Part shown: positions 36,701-45,628 of the stretch, piece after piece
Numbering within the stretch: the first letter of the stretch is position 1
Layout: every line of letters begins with the position of its first letter
Assembly: GCA_024280855.1 (NCBI GenBank)
Contig: JAJRPG010000082.1
Span: 1-64,000, forward strand
Source of the DNA: Planctomycetota bacterium
Lineage (GTDB): Bacteria; Planctomycetota; Phycisphaerae; UBA1845
Length of the DNA: 64,000 nt
Reading direction: 5' to 3'
Position numbers and translations under genes: made by a program
The notes under the pieces: generated by a model
What the model was told of the DNA's origin: nothing
Database searches by the model: none
The model's input: only the letters and a program-made list of their open reading frames with translations

Positions 36701-37881
36701 CCCTGTCACTGTCGGACGATGACGCGGTTTGCACTAATGCAACCGACTGCGCCGCAGCGCCGACCTATTGCGAATCTGGCGCTCAATCCTCAGCCGACAC
36801 ACTTTGCGAAGAAATTGTACTCAACGACCTAACCAACAACACGGCTGACATTTGTGCTACCTATTCCGATTTCACGAATCTCTCAGCCACGCTATCCCTC
36901 GGCTCTACCCACGAACTACGCATCACTGCTTCGACATGCAACGCTTGCCAGGACAAATGGATCAAGGCCTATATTGACTGGAATCAGGATGCAGATTTCG
37001 ACGACGTGGGCGAACTGGTGCTTTCGTCGGAGCAGACATCCATGCCTTGCCCGGAAACCTATGCCCGCATGATAACCGTCCCCGCCGACGCGACGCTCGG
37101 CATTTCTCGAATGCGTATTGTAGTACGAGAAGATGGCGATGATGCGTCTACGCAGTCCTGCGGAATTTTCGGCTGGGGCGAGACAGAGGACTATGCGGTA
37201 CTCATTAAGCAAGCTTCCCCCATCGGCATTCCAGGCGGTCCTTGGGACGACAATGATGTAGACGGTATTCCAAACTTTTGTGACAACTGTGATGATAACG
37301 TCAACGAAGACCAAGCCGATGTTGACGCGGATGGCTTCGGAGATGCTTGCGACAATTGCCCGACCATAGTTAACGAAATGCAGGATGATGGCGACTCTGA
37401 TAACGTCGGCGATGTTTGCGACAACTGTCCGGGAGACAGCAACACGTCACAAACCGACGTTGATAACGACGATGTCGGCGACGTTTGCGACAACTGCATC
37501 TTACGAAACAATGCCACACAAGCGGACGCAGACATTGACGGCGTTGGCGATGCGTGCGACGGCTGTCCAAATATCAGCAACCCCAGCCAACTGGATAGTG
37601 ACAACGACGGTACTGATGACGCCTGTGACGGATGTCCAACTGATTCGACCAAAACCGCCCCAGGCCTATGCGGTTGCGGCGTAAACGATTTTGGCGATAC
37701 CGATTTTGACGGTGTCCCAGACTGTGTAGACCGATGCCCCGGTGGCGATGACGCGGTCTTTGGCGATTGCAACGTAGCAATTCCCACGGTTTCCCAATGG
37801 GGACTGCTGATACTCACATTGACGTTGCTGGTGTTAGCCAAGACGGTTATGCTGGGTGAACCTCGAAGCAATCAAGCTTAG
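33757..37881 (+). CDS. Giant secreted Cys-rich protein with GEVED, TSP3 repeats and IPTL-CTERM
   Basis: 1374 residues from GTG 33757. A signal peptide ends at AYAQ (about residue 33). Cys-rich modules beginning GACC recur five times, mostly alternating with pre-peptidase C-like beta domains (SVWYTVVGTGNTI and similar, about 350-1000). A GEVED domain follows (WIKAYIDWNQDADFDD...GWGETEDYAV). Then come thrombospondin type 3 calcium repeats (DNDVDGIPNFCDNC and five more) and an IPTL-CTERM tail (IPTVSQWGLLILTL). It is a surface or extracellular structural protein, probably sorted by an exosortase-like system not in this window. Binding target unknown. Confidence 0.88.
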   Translation: MPKYSTLTYSHTRLLLVVACCVLLMGTLPAYAQSIGPTSLRIIVVDTDQTVIPDAKVGLRSREGLVIETFELAEGASFFKPIASGQTGLFIQLPGKSLIETSVLLPPTPRTMMIVRVKDNQAFAEIVDTQTFLAMTQAGQRRPLSIGTVVIASGLIAPDGQGFDKPTGSGNFNSDGFDVLRLPATEVDTFGACCDDQLLTCEDCVLSTDCFTRFMANTSCDTLDPPCGAVIGACCAILGGSCTLNTPIACVNSGGIYGGDFTTCSDGTCACALACPSGAATEAEPICSDDYDDTINTGCNDVFNIPTLPINANGTVCGTAGTFRASIDCMIDENCAQGRCVDGLCEDVFITQRDTDWYSFTLTEDMQFSIQLEAEFHNDRFIFNATSDCSNLSTAAPRISSPSCGIVDRSYCLPAGDYFIAIAPTEFTGVPCGSDYILTTSASPCLTGACCTPDGQCLDNVNELTCAASQGLWQGAATTCQAVNCPSPPSNDSCSTAEILTIGDRVFGNNFAASSDNAPVCDTDSPGAGVWYSIVGTGNTISISTCNPGTDFDTSLQVFCDCGPAGCVIGNDDAQAANNACNLGGVNSKAATSFCTIAGQVYYIHVGGFIDGQGVVATGNFELTITDDAMTCNNAKPCTGACCDGVSCLGNMSDTDCQASSGTWFRGEDCSQFSCPGPLPDSCISATLITNLPAEITINNSAALADGLSGSCDKFTPTASGLMQNDLWFTWQATQSCTAVVKATPIDGNYDPIIAIRDACIAGQEVTCRDSGDVGQSETVAWSAIAGTTYYIQVGETGDFAGGGLTRFEFNCTNETGACCLDDGTCSMIDQASCQSSLGAYQGDGVTCQVNTCPSPPSNDDCSAAIGPLTIPSDTPAANDLATDDGPDCIDGVGELPLSVWYTVVGTGNTIKTSVCDFEGSNDDTSIVVFCRDCDNPICIASNEDGCGSGEGLRSTVDWCSTAGTTYWIGVGSRFGVVGDFTLSLSDDDAVCTNATDCAAAPTYCESGAQSSADTLCEEIVLNDLTNNTADICATYSDFTNLSATLSLGSTHELRITASTCNACQDKWIKAYIDWNQDADFDDVGELVLSSEQTSMPCPETYARMITVPADATLGISRMRIVVREDGDDASTQSCGIFGWGETEDYAVLIKQASPIGIPGGPWDDNDVDGIPNFCDNCDDNVNEDQADVDADGFGDACDNCPTIVNEMQDDGDSDNVGDVCDNCPGDSNTSQTDVDNDDVGDVCDNCILRNNATQADADIDGVGDACDGCPNISNPSQLDSDNDGTDDACDGCPTDSTKTAPGLCGCGVNDFGDTDFDGVPDCVDRCPGGDDAVFGDCNVAIPTVSQWGLLILTLTLLVLAKTVMLGEPRSNQA

Positions 37882-38019
37882 AGCGTTTAACGGTCAACTT
37901 TGGCGTCACTATTTCCATTTTCCAGGCATAGCATGCCTATCACCGCGCGGGCTAAGTGGAACACTCCGGTTATGTGATGAACAATGCGGTTACGAAGATA
38001 GTATGAATACGAGAATTTG

Positions 38020-38634
38020 TTACTTCAGTTCCACGTCCCAATATGCAATGTCTAGAAACTGCTTCCAGGAAGCATACCGCTCGTCTGTGAGCTTTATCTG
38101 CAACATGGGATTGCACTTCGGCTTAATGGGTTCGCGGATAAGTCGAATGTGCGCCTGAGCCGGCGTTCGTCCACCTTTTCTGACGTTGCATCGAATGCAC
38201 GCGCAGACGATATTATCCCAGGTACTTCGCCCGCCTTGCGAACGGGGGATGACGTGATCGAAGCTCAGCTCTTGAGTGACAAACTTTTTGCCGCAATACT
38301 GGCAAGTATTTGCATCGCGGGCGAAAATGTTACGGCGGTTAAATTTAACGTCCAGCCTTGGCAGTTTGGAAAATGATAAAACTCTAACAATACGAGGCAC
38401 CGCTAAATCGAATCGCACGGTCTTAACCCAGTCGTGCCCTTTTTCATCTAACTGCCTCCGCATCGCACTTACCTCAGCCCAGTCCTTAAAGTCGTAGGAT
38501 AGATATTGACCATTCTCAACATGAACGACTTCCGCCACATGTTTACGTTGCTTATCTCGTTTGAACAGAAGTGCGAATGCACGACGAGCGCTGACCACAC
38601 GAAGGGCCATGTAATGCGCGTTAAGCAGCAACAC
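38020..38634 (-). CDS. HNH endonuclease family protein
   Basis: 204 residues. The HNH site is in CQYCGKKF, LSFDHVIPRSQGGRSTWDN and CIRCNVRKGG, with two CxxC pairs binding structural zinc around the His-Asn-His metal finger. The N-terminal 100 residues match the common bacterial architecture of this family, where the role is unclear (repair or stress). It is not associated with a restriction or phage gene here. Confidence 0.92.
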   Translation of the reverse strand: MLLLNAHYMALRVVSARRAFALLFKRDKQRKHVAEVVHVENGQYLSYDFKDWAEVSAMRRQLDEKGHDWVKTVRFDLAVPRIVRVLSFSKLPRLDVKFNRRNIFARDANTCQYCGKKFVTQELSFDHVIPRSQGGRSTWDNIVCACIRCNVRKGGRTPAQAHIRLIREPIKPKCNPMLQIKLTDERYASWKQFLDIAYWDVELK

Positions 38635-38881
38635 ATTGCTATCAAGACTAGACCGACTTAGGTTTGAGGGCGCTACAGCGAAGACATTACCTCCTCGATT
38701 TTCAGTCTATACGCTGGGCGATCTGAACTTTACCTAGCCAAGGCGTATGAGTACTCACCCCCAATTGTACCATTCCATAGCCAATTTCTCAATGAAAATC
38801 TTCAACTTACGGTATGGTAAGGGCATCTTTGCTTATTTCTACTTGACCAACAGGCGGTACAAACACTATCGTAGCCGTAAT

Positions 38882-39967
38882 ATGACAGTTGGAAACGAAC
38901 GAAAATCACACTTAGTCACAGGTGGCACGGGCCTGCTTGGCAGTCATATTGTCGAACAACTTCGACATAAAGGGCATCGCGTGCGCGTACTCTGCCGGGC
39001 AGGTAGCGATACTTCATACGTTCAATCAATCGGCGCGAGTATCGTCGAAGGCGACATTACCAACGCCTCATCACTACGTCACGCTTGCCAGGATATCGAC
39101 ACCGTCTATCACGCAGCGGCAAGGGTAGGAGATTGGGGGCCTTGGTCTGAGTTTGTTACAATTTCCATCGATGGCACACAACACCTTCTCGAAGCAGCCG
39201 CCGGCGCGCAGGTGCGGCGGTTCATTCACATTAGCTCAATCAGCGCCTATGGCCACGTCAATGGTCGGGGATTAGTGCTGGACGAGAGCGCCCCGCTCGG
39301 CGTGAACTTGGCTAAATGGAGCTATTATAGCAGAGCGAAAGTTGCAGCGGAACGGTCGGTTTGGCAAATGCACAAAGCCGTGAAGTTGCCTGTCACTGTC
39401 ATTCGACCAAGTTGGTTATATGGCCCACGCGACCGAGCGTCGATGTCTCGTCTTTGCGAGTCCATAAGAAAACGCAAGCTTAAACTTATTGGCAACGGAG
39501 AGAATCGGCTGAATCTAGTTCACGCCGCCAACGTAGCCGAAGCAGCTATCCTGGCGGCCCAAAGCGACAATGCCAATGGCGAGGCATACAACGTCTGCCA
39601 CGATGGGCACATCACCCAGCGTGAATACTTCAATCGTATTGCTGCTCAACTTGGTGAGCCGGAAGTCACCGCGAGCATCCCCTATGGCCTAGCGAAGTCG
39701 CTCGCTTTTATGCTGGAATGCGTGGGCCATGCGACGAAATCTAAGAAGGCTCCGCTCGTCACCCGCTACGCATTATGGCTAATGGGTCGCCAGTGTTTCT
39801 TTGAATGTGAGAAAATCAAGAAGCATTTGGGCTGGAAATCGACTATTGGCTACGAAAATGGCATTGCGGAGGCCGTCGATGACTACCTCACCTGCGGCGG
39901 GCCTCGTTCAAAAGACAAAGCAGAATTGCAACCGTCCGCACAAACCACAAGCAAAGAATCGGTGTAA
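38882..39967 (+). CDS. NAD(P)-dependent epimerase/dehydratase (3-beta-HSD-like SDR)
   Basis: An extended short-chain dehydrogenase. VTGGTGLLGSHIVEQL is the GxxGxxG nucleotide site close to this N-terminus; VYHAAARVGDWG and YYSRAKVAAE (YxxxK catalytic pair) follow. Residues with RPSWLYGPRD fit the 3-beta-hydroxysteroid dehydrogenase/isomerase type. The frame is open further upstream to ATG 38747; the extra 45 residues are unlike the family, so ATG 38882 is preferred, though neither start has a good ribosome site. Substrate is unknown: sugar nucleotide or isoprenoid alcohol. Confidence 0.85.
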   Translation: MTVGNERKSHLVTGGTGLLGSHIVEQLRHKGHRVRVLCRAGSDTSYVQSIGASIVEGDITNASSLRHACQDIDTVYHAAARVGDWGPWSEFVTISIDGTQHLLEAAAGAQVRRFIHISSISAYGHVNGRGLVLDESAPLGVNLAKWSYYSRAKVAAERSVWQMHKAVKLPVTVIRPSWLYGPRDRASMSRLCESIRKRKLKLIGNGENRLNLVHAANVAEAAILAAQSDNANGEAYNVCHDGHITQREYFNRIAAQLGEPEVTASIPYGLAKSLAFMLECVGHATKSKKAPLVTRYALWLMGRQCFFECEKIKKHLGWKSTIGYENGIAEAVDDYLTCGGPRSKDKAELQPSAQTTSKESV

Positions 39968-40230
39968 CGCCCGCAAAAATCAGGCAATCGATCCTTATCA
40001 CAGGCCAAAGCCCTTTTTCCATTGCATGAGACAAGGTGAAATCGCGTTTTTTCTGGTCAATTTTCGCCCCAATCGTCGATACGAGACATTAGTTTCGGCT
40101 TTTTGTGCCCGCAGCGATACTTGGCTAACCAAGCCTGAAATGGCCGCTCATAGAGTGGAAATTTAATTATACGCTGCATAGCCATGGTTCACGCACTAAA
40201 ATCGGTGCGTCTTACAACGGAGACTCTGAT

Positions 40231-40707
40231 ATGTCTCGACGTCGTCGAAAAAACAAAAATGCAATAGCTGGTAAAGCACGAAATGTTTACAAACAGCGAC
40301 GCGAAATGGCTACAAATACCAAGCGGTCGGTGGAGGAATTCCACTTCGACTTCGACGAACAGCCCGAGGTATCTCCTGATGTCCCCATTTGCTCGCGCAA
40401 CGATTTCCGCCCTTCAGCGACACCTGATGTTGTGACGACATCCCGGCATCAAGCTTCGCCTGGCGATAATCAACTGACGTTCCCAGAAACTAAAGCCGCA
40501 CCAGCTGTGATGCGCATTGTAAAAGACGATGACCAAAAAACCGCACCGGCAACTCGTCGAAAATTGATCCAGCAAAATCTCAGCAAGCTCAACGCGAAAT
40601 CCGCTGATAGAAATAGCACCTTCACTTGGCGGGGTTACTTCCAGGGCTGTGCTTGGGGCGGGGCTGTAGCAGCCACGATTCTGGCAGCGCTTCGAATCGC
40701 AAGCTGA
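40231..40707 (+). CDS. Hypothetical basic protein with C-terminal membrane helix
   Basis: 158 residues. The N-terminus is strongly basic (SRRRRKNKNAIAGKAR), the centre is low complexity and acidic or polar, and the C-terminus WGGAVAATILAALRIAS is a single hydrophobic helix, suggesting a tail-anchored inner-membrane protein facing the cytoplasm. No family is recognised. GGAG in caacggagactctgat lies upstream of the ATG. It converges on prfA. Confidence 0.65.
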   Translation: MSRRRRKNKNAIAGKARNVYKQRREMATNTKRSVEEFHFDFDEQPEVSPDVPICSRNDFRPSATPDVVTTSRHQASPGDNQLTFPETKAAPAVMRIVKDDDQKTAPATRRKLIQQNLSKLNAKSADRNSTFTWRGYFQGCAWGGAVAATILAALRIAS

Positions 40708-40730
40708 AACCGTTACGGGCGGTAATTGAA

Positions 40731-41825
40731 TTAAATGTTTTGTAGACGCTGCTCTTTATCATGCGTCTGCAAAGCATCGATTAGCTGGTCCATCTCGCCT
40801 TGAATCACTTTATCCAGTGAGTGTAGGTCTAATCTAATACGATGATCTGTTAGACGATTCTGCGGAAAATTATAAGTACGAATTCTTTGCGAGCGATCAC
40901 CACTACCCACCATTGTTTTTCTAGCAGCGGACCTTTCATCATCACCAATTTTTTGGAAATGATCGTACAAGCGCGTCTTCATGATACGACGGGCTTTTGA
41001 ACGATTTTTATGTTGGCTTTTATCATCACGCATCGAAACGGTAATGCCTGTCTCCTTGTGTTGCAGCTTAATGGCAGATGAAACCTTGTTGACGTTTTGA
41101 CCGCCAGGCCCACCCGCACGAGACACGAATTCATCAACGTCCTTATCCCAGTCAATGGTGATGTTAATCTCTTCCGGCTCGGGCAAAACAGCTACCGTCG
41201 CGGCGGAGGTGTGAATGCGCCCTTGAGTTTCCGTGTCGGGAACCCGCTGCACACGATGCCCCCCACTTTCGTAGCCTAGATACCGGTACACTTCCTCACC
41301 TTTGATATTCAGCACGATGTCCTTGAACCCGCCCACGTCGGACCCGCTAATGTCCAGCACTTCAACGGTAAATTTTTTCTTCTCGCAATAACGCTGATAC
41401 ATATTATATAAGTCACGAGCAAAAAGAGCGGCTTCGTCACCCCCCGTGCCCGCGCGAATTTCCATGATAATCGAGTTGATAGCAGCATCGTCGTCGGTGA
41501 CAATCAGGCTTTTTAACTTTTCGAGCAACGCATCGCTTTGCGGGGTTAACTCATCGACCTCCATTGAGGCCATTTCGCGTATATCGTCATCTTGGGTTTT
41601 GTCTAGCGTAATAGCCTGGGCATCTGTCAACTCAATCCGCATTTTACGAAGCAATCGATACGGATCGACCAACCGACGTAATCGACCTATTTCTTTTGTG
41701 ATACTAACGAGTTTAATGGGATTTGATGACACCGCAGGATCGCAGAGTTGTTCGTTTAGATCCTCTGATCGTAATGACAGTTCTTCAAGTCTCGCGAGCA
41801 GTCGTTCATCAACTTCTACAGCCAT
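40731..41825 (-). CDS. prfA: Peptide chain release factor 1
   Basis: 364 residues, the usual RF1 length. GGPGGQN carries the GGQ motif that triggers peptidyl-tRNA hydrolysis. The stop-codon recognition site is the RF1 type PxT (VQRVPDTETQGRIHTS), so it reads UAA and UAG. TDHRIRLDLHSLDKV is the RF1 C-terminal signature. The gene follows rpmE on the same strand, as in many bacteria, but the usual next gene prmC is absent here. Confidence 0.96.
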   Translation of the reverse strand: MAVEVDERLLARLEELSLRSEDLNEQLCDPAVSSNPIKLVSITKEIGRLRRLVDPYRLLRKMRIELTDAQAITLDKTQDDDIREMASMEVDELTPQSDALLEKLKSLIVTDDDAAINSIIMEIRAGTGGDEAALFARDLYNMYQRYCEKKKFTVEVLDISGSDVGGFKDIVLNIKGEEVYRYLGYESGGHRVQRVPDTETQGRIHTSAATVAVLPEPEEINITIDWDKDVDEFVSRAGGPGGQNVNKVSSAIKLQHKETGITVSMRDDKSQHKNRSKARRIMKTRLYDHFQKIGDDERSAARKTMVGSGDRSQRIRTYNFPQNRLTDHRIRLDLHSLDKVIQGEMDQLIDALQTHDKEQRLQNI

Positions 41826-41906
41826 AGCAATAAATCCCAGCCAATGCCGTCAACAACTGACAGAGACAGCATCAATATATGTAGATGGTCCAGGCGTTGC
41901 ATAGAT

Positions 41907-41949
41907 AAAAAAACACGCGCATCCCCACTCATGTGTGCGACTGCGCGTG
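41907..41949 (-). terminator. Rho-independent terminator after rpmE
   Basis: On the minus strand CACGCGCA (41949-41942) pairs with TGCGCGTG (41921-41914), followed at once by seven T (41913-41907). The stem has 8 perfect base pairs and a 20-nt loop with a weaker inner pairing. It sits 22 bases after the rpmE stop and before prfA, so prfA probably has its own promoter or depends on readthrough. Confidence 0.85.
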
Positions 41950-41971
41950 CATGTTAATCAAATCGTGTAGG

Positions 41972-42229
41972 CTAACCCAGCGTATATCTTTTGCTCTTCG
42001 TAGCCTTCTTCTTTTCTGGCTTCTTGAAATACTCGCCGCCGAATTTCTTCGTAAAACGATCGACTCGACCAAGCGAGTCAACCATCTTCTGCGTACCCGT
42101 ATAGAACGGATGACAGCTCGAGCAAATCTCGACTTTGATTTCACTAAGAGTGCTGCGGGTTTCGTAGGTTGCGCCGCAACCACACTTAACCACGCATGTC
42201 TCATACTTCGGATGTATATCTTTCTTCAT
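41972..42229 (-). CDS. rpmE: 50S ribosomal protein L31
   Basis: 85 residues from ATG 42229 ([10 protein letters not shown]). [12 protein letters not shown] and [13 protein letters not shown] are L31 motifs; the Cys (CxC and CxxC) form the zinc ribbon of the zinc-containing L31 type. A lysine-rich tail ([14 protein letters not shown]) extends beyond E. coli L31, as in several other bacteria. Confidence 0.95.
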   Translation of the reverse strand: MKKDIHPKYETCVVKCGCGATYETRSTLSEIKVEICSSCHPFYTGTQKMVDSLGRVDRFTKKFGGEYFKKPEKKKATKSKRYTLG

Positions 42230-42345
42230 GTCTATCCTACCAATCCCGGTCAGCAGCTCATTTCTCTCGAGCACCTAAGTATATGCTTCCGCTGACACTT
42301 TTCAAGTGGGCATACCTAACAACCTTTCAGACGGCGAAAATCCAA

Positions 42346-44229
42346 CTATTGTTTCCTCAGCCACCAGCATAGCGATAGGATCGTGAACAAAACATCCGCA
42401 TTTTCGGCCCTGCGGGAACGGTGATCGGCCAAAAGTCTCTCTACGCCCTCAAAATTGAGTCCCTGACAAGATTCCACTGTCGCCCGATCCACCACATCCC
42501 GGAATAGTCCGTATAACGGGCCACGCAGCATTTCACCTACAGGAACCTCAAAACCCTGTTTCGGGCGATCCAAGGCTATATCTGGCACCAGACCTCGATA
42601 GGCGTCAACCAACACGCGCTTCCGCATCCCGCGATCAATTTTCCATTGGCTTGGCATACTCCAGGCTAGACCTACAACCCTCGGGTCCAGAAACGGAATC
42701 CGCACCTCCAGCGAGTGCATCATACTGGCTGAATCTACCTTTTGCAGCATGTCACCGGGCAAGCCGTGCTGTAAATCAAACGCAAGGATGCGGTTCACAG
42801 GATCATCCGCGTCAATGCCAGCGGTTATTGAATGAGCCAGTTCCAGTGTGGTATCATCCCCTTGCTCGAATAGGGATTGGCTGGTCTGCTCGGAGATTAT
42901 GCGTGACCAAGCAACGTGCCTGGCTAACGGGTCAGTCGAATTTGATCGCAGGAGCTTGCGCAATTGTCGCACACGGTTGCCGATCGCCCCGCCTCTTGTA
43001 GACGCGAAGCGATTCGTAACTGGCTCAATAATCCTGCTTCGCAACAAAGCTGGGATGCGATGATACGCCCGCCAGGAATCATGGGCCGCGTAGCGCCAAT
43101 ATCCAGCGAATAATTCATCTGCACCGTCACCACTAATCGCAACCGTTACATGTTGACGCGCAAAAGCGGATAGCAAACTTGTTGGAAGGATTGAGCTATC
43201 GCCGAACGGCTCGGACAAATGATCGAGCATCTTAGGCACAGCGCTCAGCACGTCGGCTTCGCTGAGTATCAGTTCGTGATGCCTGGCCCCCAAACCAGAC
43301 GCGACGGTTCGCGCGTAACTCGACTCATCATAACTTCCGTGAGATGAATAACCGATCGAAAATGTGTCAATAGGCTGCCCTATCGAACGCTGCAAATGAT
43401 AGGCTAAAATCGTTGAGTCTGTTCCGCCTGATAAAAAAGCACCGACGGGGACATCCGACACGCATCGTGCCGTCACCGCGTCACCTAATACGCGGCGCAA
43501 CTGAACTTGAGCGCCAGCATAAGACGATGGTGATAGCGAGGGGGCAACTGCTTCGTAAGGATCATAATATCGCCGAACCGCCTTTACACTGCCCTTCTCA
43601 AACTCAAGCACATGGGCCGGTTCCAATCGGCGGACCTTGCTATAGATGGTATTGGGATGCGCGATGTAGCCATAACGCAATAACTGACCAACCGCAGCGG
43701 GGTCTATGGCTGAGTCTGCCGTGCTCAATGCGTGATACGCACTCATCTCACTTGCGAACCAAAAACCATCGTCCCGGATACTATAAAATAATGGCTTGAT
43801 ACCAAATCTGTCGCGTGATAGGAAACCGCGATCATCTTGCGAATCATAAAAAGCGATCGCCCACATGCCATTGAACCGTGCCAGCGCCTCGACACCCCAT
43901 TGCACACAGGCCGCGAGAACAACTTCAGTATCGCCACTGGTGCGAAAAGCGTGGCCTAACGATTCTAATTCGCGGCGAATAGATTCAAAATTGTATATTT
44001 CCCCGTTAAATACAAGGTGAAACCGACCGGACAGATCGTGCATCGGTTGGCCTGCATAATGGGCCGGGTCTTGCACGACAAGTCGCACCGCCCCCAACCC
44101 GACAGACTTATTCACCCACTGATTAGATTGGTCCGGGCCACGATGGCGCATGAGCGCGCACGATCGCCGTAGTGGCTCCGCAGCTACGGGAGATTGATCG
44201 AAATGTACGATGCCGCATATACCGCACAT
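42346..44229 (-). CDS. asnB: Glutamine-hydrolysing asparagine synthetase
   Basis: 627 residues. Cys2 after the initiator Met (MCGICGIVHF) is the glutaminase nucleophile; LVFNGEIYNFESI is the class II amidotransferase motif. The synthetase domain has the ATP-binding SGGTDST loop and GDGADELFAGYWRY. It converts aspartate, glutamine and ATP to asparagine. Proteins of this form are also common in surface-polysaccharide clusters of planctomycetes and other bacteria, where they may amidate other acids. It lies 10 bases upstream of the end of the TPR gene on the same strand. Confidence 0.93.
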   Translation of the reverse strand: MCGICGIVHFDQSPVAAEPLRRSCALMRHRGPDQSNQWVNKSVGLGAVRLVVQDPAHYAGQPMHDLSGRFHLVFNGEIYNFESIRRELESLGHAFRTSGDTEVVLAACVQWGVEALARFNGMWAIAFYDSQDDRGFLSRDRFGIKPLFYSIRDDGFWFASEMSAYHALSTADSAIDPAAVGQLLRYGYIAHPNTIYSKVRRLEPAHVLEFEKGSVKAVRRYYDPYEAVAPSLSPSSYAGAQVQLRRVLGDAVTARCVSDVPVGAFLSGGTDSTILAYHLQRSIGQPIDTFSIGYSSHGSYDESSYARTVASGLGARHHELILSEADVLSAVPKMLDHLSEPFGDSSILPTSLLSAFARQHVTVAISGDGADELFAGYWRYAAHDSWRAYHRIPALLRSRIIEPVTNRFASTRGGAIGNRVRQLRKLLRSNSTDPLARHVAWSRIISEQTSQSLFEQGDDTTLELAHSITAGIDADDPVNRILAFDLQHGLPGDMLQKVDSASMMHSLEVRIPFLDPRVVGLAWSMPSQWKIDRGMRKRVLVDAYRGLVPDIALDRPKQGFEVPVGEMLRGPLYGLFRDVVDRATVESCQGLNFEGVERLLADHRSRRAENADVLFTILSLCWWLRKQ

Positions 44230-44239
44230 CGAATTATAC

Positions 44240-44995
44240 TTATGAGCCGCCGTCTTTGGCGGGGACTATTGAAGGCAGAGCGCTTCGTGCGATAAGTTCG
44301 CTTCGCACCCATTCATCTCGCGGGTCGATCTGGAACGCCCGCTGCAGATGGTGAACCGCTGCCTGGTCTCGGCCATGACGAATTAAAAATTTGGCAAAAG
44401 CCCGATGAGCCTGAGAAGAGTTTCCTTCTATGGCTACCGCTTGTTTATATCGAAGCAATGCCTCATCGATTTGGCCCCGCTCTTCCAACTCTTTGGCTAG
44501 GAATATATATTGTTTAGCAGATGGGCCAACAAACCGAGCGACCCATTCCGCGTGATCAAGCGCCTGGTCGAATTGCCCTTTAAGCTCCAGCACAGTGCTT
44601 AGCCCTTCAAGCGAGGGTTGATGACCAGGGAAAGCACGAATCGCCCGACGATAGTATTCAATCGCGGCATCAACCTCACGCAAGGCAACGGCTCTTTGGG
44701 TGCGTTCAAAATTATTCTTGGCTAAAATTTCACTACAGACCGCTAAATCGTGAAGGTTATGAACCCGGTCTGGTCGCCGTTGGTCTGCCTGCTCAAAAAG
44801 CATCCGGGCTTCGCCGTAGTTGCCTGAGATCATAAATCTTTGACCTTCGTGCCGAAGATTACGATAGGTTGGACCACAGCCAACAGTCGCAAGCAAACAC
44901 ACGAGCGTACAAAGCGTCATCCAGGGTGAAGCTAAACGCGCGATATTTGTCCAGCCTGCAACGGCGGGATTGTTATTGAAATATGTTCTCATCAT
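44240..44995 (-). CDS. TPR-repeat lipoprotein
   Basis: 251 residues. A hydrophobic N-terminus ends in LLATVGCG, a lipobox, so it is membrane-anchored outside the cytoplasm. At least four tetratricopeptide repeats follow (NYGEARMLFEQADQRRPD, AIEYYRRAIRAFPGHQPS, QIDEALLRYKQAVAIEGN, AVHHLQRAFQIDPRDEW), a protein-binding scaffold. It is encoded immediately upstream of asnB and probably co-transcribed with it; no specific partner is evident. Confidence 0.85.
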   Translation of the reverse strand: MMRTYFNNNPAVAGWTNIARLASPWMTLCTLVCLLATVGCGPTYRNLRHEGQRFMISGNYGEARMLFEQADQRRPDRVHNLHDLAVCSEILAKNNFERTQRAVALREVDAAIEYYRRAIRAFPGHQPSLEGLSTVLELKGQFDQALDHAEWVARFVGPSAKQYIFLAKELEERGQIDEALLRYKQAVAIEGNSSQAHRAFAKFLIRHGRDQAAVHHLQRAFQIDPRDEWVRSELIARSALPSIVPAKDGGS

Positions 44996-45108
44996 ATGCC
45001 CCTATATGAGCCATCGACGCTATCGCGCCACATCTCAGAAACCAACACGAGGCCTGGGAAACTTTGACGAACGCCCCCAGCCGAGTACCTTTGGGCAGAG
45101 GAAAAACC

Positions 45109-45468
45109 ATGCCCAGTCGATTCGTTATTCTACATCACTGTGTCAACGGAAGCGAGCATTGGGATTTGATGATTGAGCATAAAGGCGTTCTGTTAACCTG
45201 GCAGCTAGACAAAGAACCTGTGAACTTGTCCAGTCTGCCCATTCGGGCAAGGCGCATTGATGACCACCGCGTAGCTTATCTGGACTATGAAGGTGAGATT
45301 AGTGGAAATCGAGGCGAGGTCTGGCGAGTTGATGCGGGCGCATCTCACATTAAAGAACTCACAGTCTGCGAGATTTTGGTTCGGCTTGAAGGGCGAAGGC
45401 TTGCAGGAGATTTTACGCTCTCGAATGAGCGCAATGAGGATTGGGCATTCGATCGCTCGATCAATTGA
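45109..45468 (+). CDS. Stand-alone LigD-type 3'-phosphoesterase domain protein
   Basis: About 119 residues. FVILHHCVNGSEHWDLMIE matches the 3'-phosphoesterase (PE) domain of the DNA ligase LigD: H10, D19 and H53 (DDHRVAYLDYEGEI) align with its catalytic metal-binding residues, and GEVWRVDAG with the end of the domain. The PE domain trims 3' phosphates and ribonucleotides at DNA ends during end joining. Here it has no ligase or polymerase attached and no Ku nearby. ATG 45109 follows AGAGGAAA. A repair role is inferred from the family. Confidence 0.8.
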   Translation: MPSRFVILHHCVNGSEHWDLMIEHKGVLLTWQLDKEPVNLSSLPIRARRIDDHRVAYLDYEGEISGNRGEVWRVDAGASHIKELTVCEILVRLEGRRLAGDFTLSNERNEDWAFDRSIN

Positions 45469-45628
45469 TGGCGAAAACCACTGACGCCAAACGTGTGATA
45501 TTCAACCGGGGAATGACCGAAGAGCGCGAGTTTTTACTGCGCACTCAAACTTAAATGAGTTGCCATAGCGAAACCAGAGCTTGTAGATTCCCCGAGAAGC
45601 CACGAGTGCCCACGGAGCCACCGGCGTC

